Notes under the pieces: model-generated | Seen by the model: only the letters and a program-made list of their open reading frames with translations | Databases searched by the model: none | Told to the model about the DNA's origin: nothing | Position numbers and translations under genes: made by a program | From: Phycisphaerales bacterium | GTDB lineage: Bacteria; Planctomycetota; Phycisphaerae; Phycisphaerales; UBA1924 | NCBI GenBank assembly: GCA_029260345.1 | Contig: JAJDDK010000002.1 | Location: forward strand, 394,457-458,456 | Direction: 5' to 3' | Length of the DNA stretch: 64,000 nucleotides | Part shown: positions 9,508 to 18,661 of the stretch, in pieces | Position numbering within the stretch: the first letter of the stretch is position 1 | Layout: every line of letters starts with the position of its first letter

Positions 9508-9513
9508 AGCCTA
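9508..9513 (-). promoter_or_regulatory. TANNNT -10 box, probable leaderless start
   Basis: TAGGCT on the minus strand, then six bases, then the ATG at 9501. Transcription from this box would begin at or next to the start codon. No clear -35 was found. Confidence 0.4.
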
Positions 9514-9544
9514 GCGGCGGGACGGCGATGCGACCACCGGCCCC

Positions 9545-9615
9545 AAAAACGCAGAGCGAGCCCTTCACGCAAGCCTTCCGTCCGGGGCAGGAGAAGGGCG
9601 CGTTCCAGGCTCGCT
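9545..9615 (-). terminator. Candidate terminator after the 9647-10285 gene
   Basis: On the minus strand AGCGAGCC pairs with GGCTCGCT, with an inner CCCTTC/GAAGGG pairing in the same region. It is followed by CTGCG and a five-T run. The loop is long, so the fold is less certain than a classical terminator. Confidence 0.5.
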
Positions 9616-9646
9616 CGTGTACGAGTGTTGGTGTTTGAATGGGTGC

Positions 9647-10285
9647 TCAGTCGGCGCGGGCTCGGCGACGGCGTCGCGGCGCCGCGAACATGAGGCTCAC
9701 AATGGCCAGAGCGCCAGAGCCGGGCGCCGGGATTTCCGGCGACATGGGCAGCGAAAGCGATTGCGCGCCAAAGGTCAGGAACTGAAGCCCGCCAAACGAG
9801 ATGTTCGCGTCGTAATTGCCGGGGCTGTACGAATCGTTCGTCCAGTTCAGCGTGACTTTGGTGTCGCCGCTGAGTTCACCGACGTTGAGATATGACGAGT
9901 TCCATTGTTCGTCCGACGCATCGATGTACATGTAGTCAACGAACGCATCGTTCACGCTGACACCGACTTTGAACTGTGAATAGTTCGAAGACAAGACGAG
10001 CGGCGTTTCATTTTTTGCCGTTACGCCGACGGTGTAATTTGAGGGCGATGCATCGAGACTGGCGTAAAAGTCGATGCGCTCATTGGCCCAGTTGGTGCGT
10101 TGGGCCATGCCGTCGCTGGCTGAGAACCAGCGTGACGCATTCTGACCGACACCTTCACTGCCATAGAGAGTGGCCTGCGCGGAGTATCCAGCCGGAGCTG
10201 TTGGAAGGATGACGCTGGCGTGCGCTTGCGACGCGGCAAAAGCCATGGCGCCAAATCCAATCGTGTAAATACTCTGTTTGATCAT
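9647..10285 (-). CDS. Secreted protein with PEP-CTERM-like (PAPGS) tail
   Basis: A 212-residue protein. The ATG at 10285 follows GGAGGTGG, and the signal peptide ends AHA before SVIL. The body is Ser/Thr/Asn/Tyr-rich and beta-rich, as in small extracellular proteins. The C-terminus has PAPGS, a short hydrophobic helix (ALAIVSLMFAA) and a run of arginines, the three-part layout of PEP-CTERM sorting signals recognised by exosortases. Two more proteins in the window have the same layout. No enzyme motif is present, so function is unknown. The upstream frame to 10540 lacks coding character. Confidence 0.85.
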   Translation of the reverse strand: MIKQSIYTIGFGAMAFAASQAHASVILPTAPAGYSAQATLYGSEGVGQNASRWFSASDGMAQRTNWANERIDFYASLDASPSNYTVGVTAKNETPLVLSSNYSQFKVGVSVNDAFVDYMYIDASDEQWNSSYLNVGELSGDTKVTLNWTNDSYSPGNYDANISFGGLQFLTFGAQSLSLPMSPEIPAPGSGALAIVSLMFAAPRRRRRARAD

Positions 10286-10479
10286 GCTCCACCTCCGCGT
10301 ATTGGCGCGGCTTGGACAACGGTCCAGCCTCTGGTTGATCGAAACGTACGATCTAGGAGGCGCACATCGAAGCCGCGACCGGCATGGTGAAGCGTGAGTG
10401 GTGGGGTGGCGCAGGCAGGTCCGAATGTCGGCCTGCAATGGACCTGGAAAGCGAATAATTTCGGACGTGGACGACGAAA

Positions 10480-10794
10480 TTACGGGCCGAACGTTCGCCC
10501 AGATTCGGGGTCCATCATGCGCCAGTTCAGTTCGCGGCACATGCGGGCGAGGACGGGCCAGGCGTTGTCCTCTTCCAGGATCGTGACGAGAGCCTGAGCC
10601 ACCGGGTCCTTGTCGCCCACGAAGGGGAGTTCGAGCCGCAGACCAGGTCCGAATGCGACGCCGACGTTCTCGGGATCACCATCCGGGGCGATGTTGAATC
10701 GAGCGATGTCGTCAAGGAAGCGCGATTTTGATCCCAGCGTGGCGTCTCCGCCGCTCTCGGGCGGAATGAGCACGACTTGTCGATTGGATGCCAC
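10480..10794 (-). CDS. Conserved hypothetical protein, 104 aa
   Basis: A small soluble protein starting at a GTG (10794) with GGAGG about ten bases upstream. It has no signal or membrane segment. The sequence (LARMCRELNWRMMDPESGRTFGP at its end, quoted in part as NWRMMDPESGRTFGP) looks like a compact alpha/beta fold with conserved Trp and Arg residues. I do not recognise the family. It lies 80 bases downstream of the acyltransferase gene on the same strand and may be co-transcribed. Confidence 0.75.
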   Translation of the reverse strand: MASNRQVVLIPPESGGDATLGSKSRFLDDIARFNIAPDGDPENVGVAFGPGLRLELPFVGDKDPVAQALVTILEEDNAWPVLARMCRELNWRMMDPESGRTFGP

Positions 10795-10874
10795 GGGGCC
10801 GCGATCCTCCGGTCAATGGGTGAGGCAAGGTAACGGAACGATTGGGCACGCGGCAAACGACGTAGAAATCTAGT

Positions 10875-11999
10875 TCAGACCGGGCTTGCGACGGCGTGAT
10901 TCGCGGTCGTGGACATGACCCCGGAGGATTCGACGATTCGCGCCAGTGATGTGGTGGTCATCCAAGGCAGGGATTCAAGCTTGGCACGCAACTGATTCGG
11001 GAATGGTTTTTCCTCACGCTCAAATCGCGGCCGACTTCGCCAGGCTTTCTGCATCCAGAGATACTGCTCCGGTGCGCGGCGGATCATCAACTCCATGGCG
11101 CGGCGGTATCGAGCCGTGACGTAAAACAACGGATCTGCCTGATCGGCCCAGTCATCGGGCTTGATGATGTCGACAACATTGATGGTGTATTGAAAACGTT
11201 GCGGCGCCGCGGCGTCGGACGTGGCGCTGGATCGATTGGCGACGCCGCAGATGATCGGCGCATTGTGGCGCATCGCAAGCAGGCCGATGGATTTGTACGT
11301 GGAAGCAAGGCGGTCAAAGAATGGCACGTATATGCCACGGTCACCGGCGTTCTGGTCAGCGATAAACGCCACAAGCTCGTTTCGCTCAAGCGCAATCGGA
11401 AGCGCATCGGCGGCGCCGAATTTGTCGACGAGTTCAATGCCAAGCCGGGATCGGGTGCGGCGGACCCAAGCGTCAAGCGCGAGGTTGTCGAACGGGCGAT
11501 ACACGGCATGAAGGGGCAGGCCGAGCGCGCCGAGCCAGGCGCCAAGCAGTTCCCAATTGCCGCAATGACCGGTGATGAGGATGGAGGGGCCCGAGAGCAT
11601 GAGCTGCACGGCCTCCTGTACATCACCAAGTTCGATCCAGTGCGGCCACCGCGCGAAGTTGTATTCGTGCGCGCTCATGGATTGTTCACCAGCGAGCATG
11701 AACAGATGGCGATAGGACGCATGCGCGATCGCGGCGGCGCGGTGCTCGCCCATTTCCGGAAAACACCATCGGATGTTTGCGATCGATCGTTCGATGCGGG
11801 GGCGATTGAATGGCGCTCGACCGAAGAGATCGCCAATCTCGCCAAGTAGACGGCCGCTGAATCCGGGACCCAGCGTGCGCAGCAGCGCAGAGCCACTGAT
11901 GACGCCTGCATAGACGTACGGATCCTGCCATCGCCGTCGCTGGTCTGGCCGTTTGGAAGCCACGGGCACATCATTCACGCCAAGAGCGCGGAACGCCAA
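10875..11999 (-). CDS. LpxL/HtrB-family lysophospholipid or lipid A acyltransferase
   Basis: Up to 374 residues. The family signature HX4E is visible as GHCGNWE, followed by PLHAVYRPFDN and the typical FIADQNAGDRGIYVPFFDR and QYLWMQKAWRSRP segments of late lipid A acyltransferases (HtrB/LpxL/LpxM). These enzymes add a secondary acyl chain to lipid A, or act on related lysolipids, at the inner membrane. The longest start is a TTG at 11999; GTG codons a few residues in (before NDVPVAS or PVAS) are equally possible, so the exact start is unsettled. A substrate other than lipid A cannot be excluded. Confidence 0.88.
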   Translation of the reverse strand: MAFRALGVNDVPVASKRPDQRRRWQDPYVYAGVISGSALLRTLGPGFSGRLLGEIGDLFGRAPFNRPRIERSIANIRWCFPEMGEHRAAAIAHASYRHLFMLAGEQSMSAHEYNFARWPHWIELGDVQEAVQLMLSGPSILITGHCGNWELLGAWLGALGLPLHAVYRPFDNLALDAWVRRTRSRLGIELVDKFGAADALPIALERNELVAFIADQNAGDRGIYVPFFDRLASTYKSIGLLAMRHNAPIICGVANRSSATSDAAAPQRFQYTINVVDIIKPDDWADQADPLFYVTARYRRAMELMIRRAPEQYLWMQKAWRSRPRFEREEKPFPNQLRAKLESLPWMTTTSLARIVESSGVMSTTANHAVASPV

Positions 12000-12026
12000 T
12001 CATGGGGAGATCGATGAGGCGGTGAA

Positions 12027-13400
12027 TCAACGAACGCCGTGGATGCCCGTCAGCGTGAACAAGCGATTCTGATTGAGAATCGGAATGCTTGCCTTGACGG
12101 CCGCATCGAAGAGACGGTCGTACTCGTCCGCAATGCGGCTCTGCCGGATGAACTGATTGATGATCGCGGCGGGCGCATCGATCGGAGGCTGCGGCGGGAG
12201 GATCGGACGATCGCCCAACACGAGGAAGTCCGTGCGTCCGGTGAGGTCTTCGTCAACGATGCCGCCCCATTGGGTGATGACGCCTCGGATGGCGGTTTGC
12301 TCCTCGCCTCGAGAGATGCCGTCGCCGTCCGTATCGAAATTGCCATACACCACGAAGTGGTACACCTTCGTCGGGTCGTAGACGGCATTGGCGATCACGT
12401 CGCCCTGCACAATCGGGTTGCCGCGCGACTCGCGCACGATGCGGGCGATGGATGACCCTTCGTTGACGCGGATGATTTCGACGCTCGCTTTGCCGGGCGG
12501 GTAGTTGCCGTCGGCGTCGGGGCGGATCGCGCTTGCGTTGCTGTAGACCTCGAAACTCATGCCGAGAACGACCCGGTCCTGACGACCGAGGTCAATGAAT
12601 ACGGCGTTTTGCGAGGGATCGGCGCCGATGATGCGGCCGTCCACCAACGCGTACTCGTCCGTCGGGAGGAGTGTCGCATCCACTTGGCTTTCGCGAAGCG
12701 CTGTGAGCTGACCCTGAAGGCGAAGTGACTCTTCTTCAAGCTGGGCGATGCGGGCCTGGAGCGAAGCTTCACGGTCAGCGGATTCGCGGCGAATCGTGGA
12801 GACACGCTCGTTGTTTGAAGCGATCGTGTCGTCCACCATTGAACGGAACTTGTCGAGTTCGCCTTTGTATCGCCCGATTTCATCGTTCAGCGAATCAATC
12901 GTTGCGGTCTGGTCCGTCTGAAGTTGGCCGACGCGATCCACTTCGGCTTGCAAGTCCGCGGCAGCTGCGGTTGCAGCGGCGTTTGCGTCAGTCACCTGAC
13001 GCTGAAGGTTGCTGATGTTTGATTGCTGTTGGCGCACCACTTGTGTGAGAGCCGCGGTGTCGGCGCCCGGAACGGCGTTCACCGCCGTGCGGAATTGTTC
13101 AGGCATGGTCTGCCCATCGCCGACCGTGCGCTTCATGGCTTCCTCCCATGAGGAATTCATAAAAGCGATTACCGGCTGACGAGCGCCTTGCGCCGCCTGC
13201 TGCCAGCGCGTGGCCCACGGCAAGTCGGTCTGCCCGCCGAGGAAATCGCGTGAGGCTTGTTGAGCAACTTCAAGGTCTTTCTGTGCCTTGCTCGCGTGCC
13301 CATAGAAGAACACCGTCGAGATGAAAAATCCGAGCGCGAGCACGGCCACGATCACGAGTGTGATGAGGAGGCCGGAGCCGGAACTGCCGCGTGACGCCAT
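12027..13400 (-). CDS. Membrane-anchored coiled-coil protein
   Basis: A 457-residue protein starting at the ATG at 13400 with GGAG upstream. After a short basic N-terminus there is one transmembrane helix (LLITLVIVAVLALGFFISTVFFY). A long coiled coil follows at residues about 110-260, rich in Gln, Asp and Glu (RQQQSNISNLQRQVTDAN, then REASLQARIAQLEEESLRLQ). The C-terminal part is a mixed domain (VDGRIIGADPSQNAVFIDLG; RQDRVVLGMSFEVY) resembling a small beta-barrel of the type seen in MreC-like or surface-exposed scaffold proteins; this resemblance is weak. It most likely projects into the periplasm. Function is unassigned. Confidence 0.85.
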   Translation of the reverse strand: MASRGSSGSGLLITLVIVAVLALGFFISTVFFYGHASKAQKDLEVAQQASRDFLGGQTDLPWATRWQQAAQGARQPVIAFMNSSWEEAMKRTVGDGQTMPEQFRTAVNAVPGADTAALTQVVRQQQSNISNLQRQVTDANAAATAAAADLQAEVDRVGQLQTDQTATIDSLNDEIGRYKGELDKFRSMVDDTIASNNERVSTIRRESADREASLQARIAQLEEESLRLQGQLTALRESQVDATLLPTDEYALVDGRIIGADPSQNAVFIDLGRQDRVVLGMSFEVYSNASAIRPDADGNYPPGKASVEIIRVNEGSSIARIVRESRGNPIVQGDVIANAVYDPTKVYHFVVYGNFDTDGDGISRGEEQTAIRGVITQWGGIVDEDLTGRTDFLVLGDRPILPPQPPIDAPAAIINQFIRQSRIADEYDRLFDAAVKASIPILNQNRLFTLTGIHGVR

Positions 13401-13579
13401 GGGGCGGACTCCAGGGTCAGAGGTCGAAAGGATGTCGCTTCCAGGGGGCCGGGGCCACCACACGAGCGCATGGACAAACGAGGGGCTTCGAAATCCCCGC
13501 TGAACAGGCCATACGGCTCTGGGCAGGGCTTGGTTCCGCAGAGTTTCGCGGCATGGGGCAAGTCAGTCAAACCAGCGGC

Positions 13580-15040
13580 TCAAGGGGCAAGGAGCCAACT
13601 GCGAAGAAGGAATGACAAACCGAGGAACGCCGCGAAGGCGAACATGTCGGTCAGCATGAGGAGGAAGATCGTCGAAGCGGTGGCCGGATCGAACTTGAGC
13701 CGCTGCATGAGAATCGGGATCGCCGCCCCCATGAAACAGCCCGCAGAAAGAGCGCCGGACATCGCAATGGCGGCAATCAGACCGATCCGCCAGTCGGCAT
13801 TTCCGAATCCGGCGGCGCCGACGGCCACCGTGATTAGGCCAAGCAGGGCGCCGGTGATGATCCCGGTAAGCAGGCCGAAGAGAGTCTCACGACCGAGCAG
13901 GGGCCAGATGTGGTCCGTCCGGACTTGGCCGAGCACGAGGCCGCGCAAGGTCACGGCAAGGCTTTGGTTGCCGGCATTTCCCGCCTGATTGGCGATCACT
14001 GGCATGAGCACCGCAAGGAATTTGAACTCCTGCACGATGTCGCTGAAGAAGAGCACGACCGCAGCAGCGAGCGACGCCGTGCCGAGATTGATGACGAGCC
14101 ACGGGAGGCGGCCGCGCAATTTGTCACCGAGCGTGGTGTAAACGCGCTCCTCAGGATTGGCGCCGACCTGCTTGAGCGCATCTTCGGTGTTCTCTTCGCG
14201 AATGATGTCGATGACGTCGTCGATCGTGACCACGCCAAGCACGCGCCGATCTTCGTCAACGACGGGCAGCGCGAAGAAGTCATAGCGATCAAACGCGCGG
14301 GCCACTTCTTCGCGGTCCAAACCGGGACGAAGCAATTCAACGTCGCGATCCATGAGATCAGCGATTGGCGTCGGCGGATCAGCGACGAGGAGGCGACGCA
14401 AATCCAAGACGCCTTCGAGGCGACCGTCATCGTCGAGACAATAAATGCTGTAGATGTCGCTGTCTTCAAGAAAGCCACGCCGCGCGCGCAGATACTGCAT
14501 CGCATCCGACGCGGTGCTTGACGAGCGGAACTTCAGAAAGTCCGTCGTCATGAGGCCGCCGGCGGTCTCCGGGTCGTACAGCGCGAGCTTGCCGAGAACC
14601 GCGGCACGCTTGCGCGGCATGGATCGCAGGATCTGGTCGACTTTGTCGCGCGGCAGTGTTTGGATGAGATCAACCGCGTCATCCGGGTCCATGTGGCCGA
14701 GGAGACGACCGGCTTCAGTCGGTTCGAGATCCGGGAGCACGGTCGCCGCGAGGGGAAGCTCCATATGGGCGAGTGCTTCGGCCGCGGCCTCGTCGTCCAT
14801 TTCGTGAATGACGCTGACTGATGAGGCCGTTTCAAGGCGCTCCAACATGTCCGCGGCGTCGGCCGGGTCCGAGGTCTCCAGAGCGCGGGCAAGCTCTTGC
14901 GCGGGGGCTTCGGATTCGATCAGCGCAGCAAAACGCTGGTCGGATCCTTCCAAGGGAAGCTCCGCCTGGTGGAACGTCGTTCCGGTTTCGCCGGATTGCG
15001 GCGAATTCTCTTGATTGTCGGGCTTCGGCGCGTCAATCAT
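13580..15040 (-). CDS. mgtE: Magnesium transporter MgtE
   Basis: A 486-residue inner-membrane Mg2+ channel/transporter with the complete domain order. The helical N domain contains repeated Asp-Ala elements (DPADAADMLE, DPDDAVDLIQTLPRDK), then two CBS domains (IYSIYCLDDDGRLEGVLDL; ALPVVDEDRRVLGVVTIDDV). The membrane domain has five helices starting near PWLVINLGTASLAA and the pore signature PVIANQAGNAGNQS. Length matches the family. TAGCAT lies nine bases before the ATG and no Shine-Dalgarno is evident. Confidence 0.97.
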   Translation of the reverse strand: MIDAPKPDNQENSPQSGETGTTFHQAELPLEGSDQRFAALIESEAPAQELARALETSDPADAADMLERLETASSVSVIHEMDDEAAAEALAHMELPLAATVLPDLEPTEAGRLLGHMDPDDAVDLIQTLPRDKVDQILRSMPRKRAAVLGKLALYDPETAGGLMTTDFLKFRSSSTASDAMQYLRARRGFLEDSDIYSIYCLDDDGRLEGVLDLRRLLVADPPTPIADLMDRDVELLRPGLDREEVARAFDRYDFFALPVVDEDRRVLGVVTIDDVIDIIREENTEDALKQVGANPEERVYTTLGDKLRGRLPWLVINLGTASLAAAVVLFFSDIVQEFKFLAVLMPVIANQAGNAGNQSLAVTLRGLVLGQVRTDHIWPLLGRETLFGLLTGIITGALLGLITVAVGAAGFGNADWRIGLIAAIAMSGALSAGCFMGAAIPILMQRLKFDPATASTIFLLMLTDMFAFAAFLGLSFLLRSWLLAP

Positions 15041-15049
15041 TGGGTGTGG

Positions 15050-15055
15050 ATGCTA
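15050..15055 (-). promoter_or_regulatory. TANNNT -10 box upstream of mgtE
   Basis: TAGCAT on the minus strand, nine bases before the mgtE ATG. It implies a leaderless or nearly leaderless mRNA. Confidence 0.35.
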
Positions 15056-15117
15056 CTCGACCGGGCGATCGAAATGTGTTGGCGCCGGTGTTGGTCGGTC
15101 AAGCATTCAGATTCGGT

Positions 15118-15136
15118 CATGTTCGATCGGAACATG
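15118..15136. promoter_or_regulatory. Dyad between mgtE and the 15204 gene
   Basis: CATGTTC and GAACATG are perfect inverted arms separated by GATCG. The dyad lies in the divergent spacer, 78 bases from mgtE and 68 from the secreted protein gene. It could be an operator for a dimeric regulator; no regulator is identified. Confidence 0.3.
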
Positions 15137-15203
15137 CGCACAACCGGGTGGCCTGATTGTGGCGCCGGCCTTTCGGCTCGCGCCGTAGAAAGGAACCGAG
15201 GCG

Positions 15204-16085
15204 ATGACACATTTCAGAATTATCCTCGCGGCGTTCGTTGTGTTTCCGTCAGTCACGATGGGCGGCGATCCGCCCAAGGTGTTGGGTCAGTTGTGTGGTG
15301 TGCTTGGGCCGGGGCCGCAGGGTTGCGCTGTTGTCGAAGGATTTGATGGGCGCACCTTTGCGATTGAGAACACCGGTGACTTCACCCTTGGGGAGACGGT
15401 ATATGTGTCGGGAACGCTCGTTGAGAATTCGACGCTGTGCACCCCGGTGACGCTGCCCGCAATTGAAGACAATTCGATTGAACCATGCTTTGCCGGGTGC
15501 GGCACACTTCAGATCGGGCCGCAGGGATGCACGCTGTTTGTGCCGAATGATGGAAGCGCCGGTTTCGTGCTTGCGAATCTCGGCGACGCCGAGATTGGAG
15601 ATCGCATTTACGTCGAGGGGCCGATTCGGGATGGGGCGCTCGCGTGTTTTCCTTTTGAGGCGCCCTTGATCGATGACAATCTCGTCTTCGAATGTTTTTC
15701 CAGTTGCGGCGTGATCGTCGTCGGCATCGTGTGCAATGCGTTCATCGCGGATTCCGGCGAGGTGTTCCCGCTCAGCAACTATGGCGGATTCAATCCGGGC
15801 GAACGCGTGTTTGTAACGGGTGGCCTTGAGCCGGACTCGCCGTATTGCTTCCCCATCCCGCAGGTCGGCGTGCGAGTCGCCGAAATTGGGGCGTGCGGCG
15901 TGGGGCCGGACCTCAATGGCGATGGCATCGTGGACGGCGCTGATCTTGCGGCGCTCCTTTCCGCCTTTGGACCCTGCCCGGCGCCGCTGGTTTCGCCGTG
16001 TCTGGCGGACTTGAACGGTGATGGCATCGTGAATGGGTCGGATCTTGCAGCGTTGCTCAGCGCGTGGGGGCCTCTGGTTCAATAG
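15204..16085 (+). CDS. Secreted protein with three internal repeats and dockerin-like tail
   Basis: A 293-residue protein with an ATG at 15204 after AAAGGAAC and a signal peptide (ILAAFVVFPSVTMG). The body contains three tandem units of about 75 residues. Each begins with a CG-V/T-type segment (CGVLGPGPQGC, CGTLQIGPQGC, CGVIVVGIVC) and ends with G-E/D-x-V/I-Y/F-V-x-G (GETVYVSGTL, GDRIYVEGPI, GERVFVTGGL), suggesting Cys-stabilised OB-like beta barrels. The tail has two dockerin-like repeats (LNGDGIVDGADLAALLSAFG and LNGDGIVNGSDLAALLSAWG). No enzymatic motif is seen; a surface or matrix role is inferred. Confidence 0.88.
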   Translation: MTHFRIILAAFVVFPSVTMGGDPPKVLGQLCGVLGPGPQGCAVVEGFDGRTFAIENTGDFTLGETVYVSGTLVENSTLCTPVTLPAIEDNSIEPCFAGCGTLQIGPQGCTLFVPNDGSAGFVLANLGDAEIGDRIYVEGPIRDGALACFPFEAPLIDDNLVFECFSSCGVIVVGIVCNAFIADSGEVFPLSNYGGFNPGERVFVTGGLEPDSPYCFPIPQVGVRVAEIGACGVGPDLNGDGIVDGADLAALLSAFGPCPAPLVSPCLADLNGDGIVNGSDLAALLSAWGPLVQ

Positions 16086-16190
16086 GCGGATCTGCACGGT
16101 CTGAATCGAACAAATGCATCGGAAACCGCATTGGGCAGTAGCATGGGTCAATCGGGCTCATGCAGACCCTGATCCCATGGAGGACGCCGC

Positions 16191-18650
16191 ATGCATTGTC
16201 GCACTTCGAGTCGTGGTGACACTCGTGTCGTCGCCAGTCTGATTCTTACGGTCGCCGCCATTGGTGCGTGCGTTCCTTCCACCAACGCGCAGAGCACGTA
16301 CAAAATGCCGCCGGCCGATGTCGTGCGCATGCTTGACGCGCCGCAGCCGCCGTCGCTTAGTCTTGATCCGACCGGTCACACGGCGATCGTGATGGAGCGC
16401 TCGGCGATGCCGTCGATTAAGGAACTCGCCGCGCCGATGTTGCGGCTTGCGGGCGTGCGTCTGAATCCGGAGACGGACGGGCCGCACTCGTCGTACTGGT
16501 CATTCATCTCGATGCGTCTGAAGGATGTGTCAACCGGGCATGAAACGGATGTTGAATTGCCGGCGGACGCGATGATCGGTTCAGTGCGCTGGGCTCCGGA
16601 TGGATCGAAGGCGGCATTCCTGTTGACCTTTGATGATCGCATCGAGCTTTGGACAGTTGATCGAAAGACCGGCAAGGCGAAAAAGGCGACGGATCATCGA
16701 ATCAATGCGACGCTGACCAATGGGTTTGAGTGGATGCCGGACAGTCACCGGCTGGTTGTCGCGACGACGCCGACGCACCGTGGCGAGCAGCCGCAGGCGT
16801 CGCGCGAGGCCATCGGGCCAGTGACGCAGGAGACCACCGGTGTGACGGCGCCCGTCCGCACGTATCAGGATCTTCTGGAAAGCCCGCATGATGAAGCGCT
16901 GTTTGATCACTTCGCCACAGTGCAGTTGGTGATGGTCGACACCCGCCGCAATCGGGAGCAGGAAATCGGCGATGCTTCGGTGTTCACATCGTTCGAGCCT
17001 TCGCCGAATGGTCGATATCTGCTGACGGAGCGCGTGGTCACGCCGTATTCGTACCTCGTGACCTATCGCAGTTTCCCCGATGTCGTAGAGACGCATGACC
17101 TGCAGAGCGGCGCCGTCGTCGAAATCGCACGACGCCCCATTCAAGATCAGACACCGATCGGCGGCGTGCCAACCGGTCCTCGAACGATTGTGTGGAAAGA
17201 TGTCGCGGATTCAACGCTGCTCTGGGTGGAAGCGCTCGACGGTGGTGATCCCAAAGCGGAAGTCCCATTCCGCGATGAGATTTTCATGCTTGATGCCCCG
17301 TTCAAGAGCGCGAACGCAAAGCCGTTTACGAAGACAGAACATCGCGTGTGGGGCGCTACGTGGCTCGAAGGCGGCGAACTGGCGATGGTCAATGAGTACG
17401 ACCGTGACCGGCGCTGGGTCCGCACGTGGCTCGTCAATGCGAATGACGGAAGCGATGCGCGATTGATCTGGGATCGGAGCATCCGCGACCGCTACAACGA
17501 TCCGGGTCGCCCGGTGACGAAGACGTTGCCGACGGGCCGGTCCGTCGTGCAGGTCAATGATGGAGCGATCTTCCTTTCCGGCGCCGGCGCTTCAGAGGAA
17601 GGCGATCGACCATTCCTGAATCGCATGGACCTTGAATCGCTTGAGACCACACAGCTTTGGCGATGCGAGGGCGACTCGTATGAAACCTTTGCGGATCTCC
17701 TTTCGGATGACGGCTCGGTGTTTCTGACGCGGCGCGAGACCACGACCGAGCCGCCGAATTACTTCATGCGTAATTTGAACATGGATTCGATGACCGCATT
17801 TACGGACTACGTCGATCCGATGGCGGAGTTCCAGACGCGCATTCGCAAGGAACTGGTCACGTATGAGCGTGAGGACGGCGTGACCCTCAGCGCCACGTTG
17901 TATTTGCCGCCCGATCACCGCAATGGTGAACGACTTCCACTTGTGGTTTGGGCGTACCCACGTGAGTTCAACGACGCCGCGACGGCGGGGCAGGTCTCCG
18001 GTTCCGAACACCGGTACACGCGCATCTCAGGATCAAGCCATTTGTTCTTCCTGACGCAGGGCTATGCGGTGATGGATGACGCGTCCATGCCGGTAGTGGG
18101 GGACGACCCGCTGACGGTGAACGACACATTCATCAAGCAAATCGTGGACAGCGCTGATGCCGCGATCCAGTACGCAGCCGAGCGCGGCGTGGCGGACCCG
18201 GATCGAGCGGGCGTCGGTGGTCACTCCTACGGCGCCTTTATGACGGCGAATTTGCTGGCGCACAGTGATCTGTTCCGCGCCGGCATCGCGCGAAGCGGCG
18301 CGTACAACCGCACGCTCACCCCATTCGGCTTTCAAAGCGAAGAACGCACGTTTTGGGAAGCCCCCGACGTATACTTCAATCTGTCGCCGTTCATGCACGC
18401 GGACACGATTGACGAACCCATTCTGCTGATTCACGGCATGGTGGACAACAATTCAGGCACATTCCCGATTCAGTCGGAACGCCTGTATCACGCGATCAAA
18501 GGGCACGGCGGCACGGCGCGGCTTGTGATGTTGCCGTATGAAAGCCATGGCTATCGCGCTCGCGAGTCCATTCTTCACACGCTGGCGGAAATGATCGAAT
18601 GGTTCGACACGAATGTGAAGTACGCGCCAACGCGTGATTCATCGGGCTAA
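16191..18650 (+). CDS. S9-family serine peptidase (prolyl oligopeptidase / glutamyl endopeptidase-like)
   Basis: An 819-residue exported peptidase. The ATG at 16191 follows GGAGG. The N-terminal signal could be lipoprotein-type (AAIGAC, Cys about 27) or cleaved after TNA. The central 450 residues form the expected beta-propeller. The C-terminal alpha/beta-hydrolase domain shows the triad S679 (GGHSYGAF), D752 (HGMVDNNSG) and H786 (YESHGY). The HSYG nucleophile elbow and the propeller resemble glutamyl endopeptidase-like S9 members more than dipeptidyl peptidase IV. It probably digests peptides in the periplasm, along with the nearby M14, S1 and M3 peptidases. Confidence 0.93.
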   Translation: MHCRTSSRGDTRVVASLILTVAAIGACVPSTNAQSTYKMPPADVVRMLDAPQPPSLSLDPTGHTAIVMERSAMPSIKELAAPMLRLAGVRLNPETDGPHSSYWSFISMRLKDVSTGHETDVELPADAMIGSVRWAPDGSKAAFLLTFDDRIELWTVDRKTGKAKKATDHRINATLTNGFEWMPDSHRLVVATTPTHRGEQPQASREAIGPVTQETTGVTAPVRTYQDLLESPHDEALFDHFATVQLVMVDTRRNREQEIGDASVFTSFEPSPNGRYLLTERVVTPYSYLVTYRSFPDVVETHDLQSGAVVEIARRPIQDQTPIGGVPTGPRTIVWKDVADSTLLWVEALDGGDPKAEVPFRDEIFMLDAPFKSANAKPFTKTEHRVWGATWLEGGELAMVNEYDRDRRWVRTWLVNANDGSDARLIWDRSIRDRYNDPGRPVTKTLPTGRSVVQVNDGAIFLSGAGASEEGDRPFLNRMDLESLETTQLWRCEGDSYETFADLLSDDGSVFLTRRETTTEPPNYFMRNLNMDSMTAFTDYVDPMAEFQTRIRKELVTYEREDGVTLSATLYLPPDHRNGERLPLVVWAYPREFNDAATAGQVSGSEHRYTRISGSSHLFFLTQGYAVMDDASMPVVGDDPLTVNDTFIKQIVDSADAAIQYAAERGVADPDRAGVGGHSYGAFMTANLLAHSDLFRAGIARSGAYNRTLTPFGFQSEERTFWEAPDVYFNLSPFMHADTIDEPILLIHGMVDNNSGTFPIQSERLYHAIKGHGGTARLVMLPYESHGYRARESILHTLAEMIEWFDTNVKYAPTRDSSG

Positions 18651-18661
18651 GTGGCGACAGT

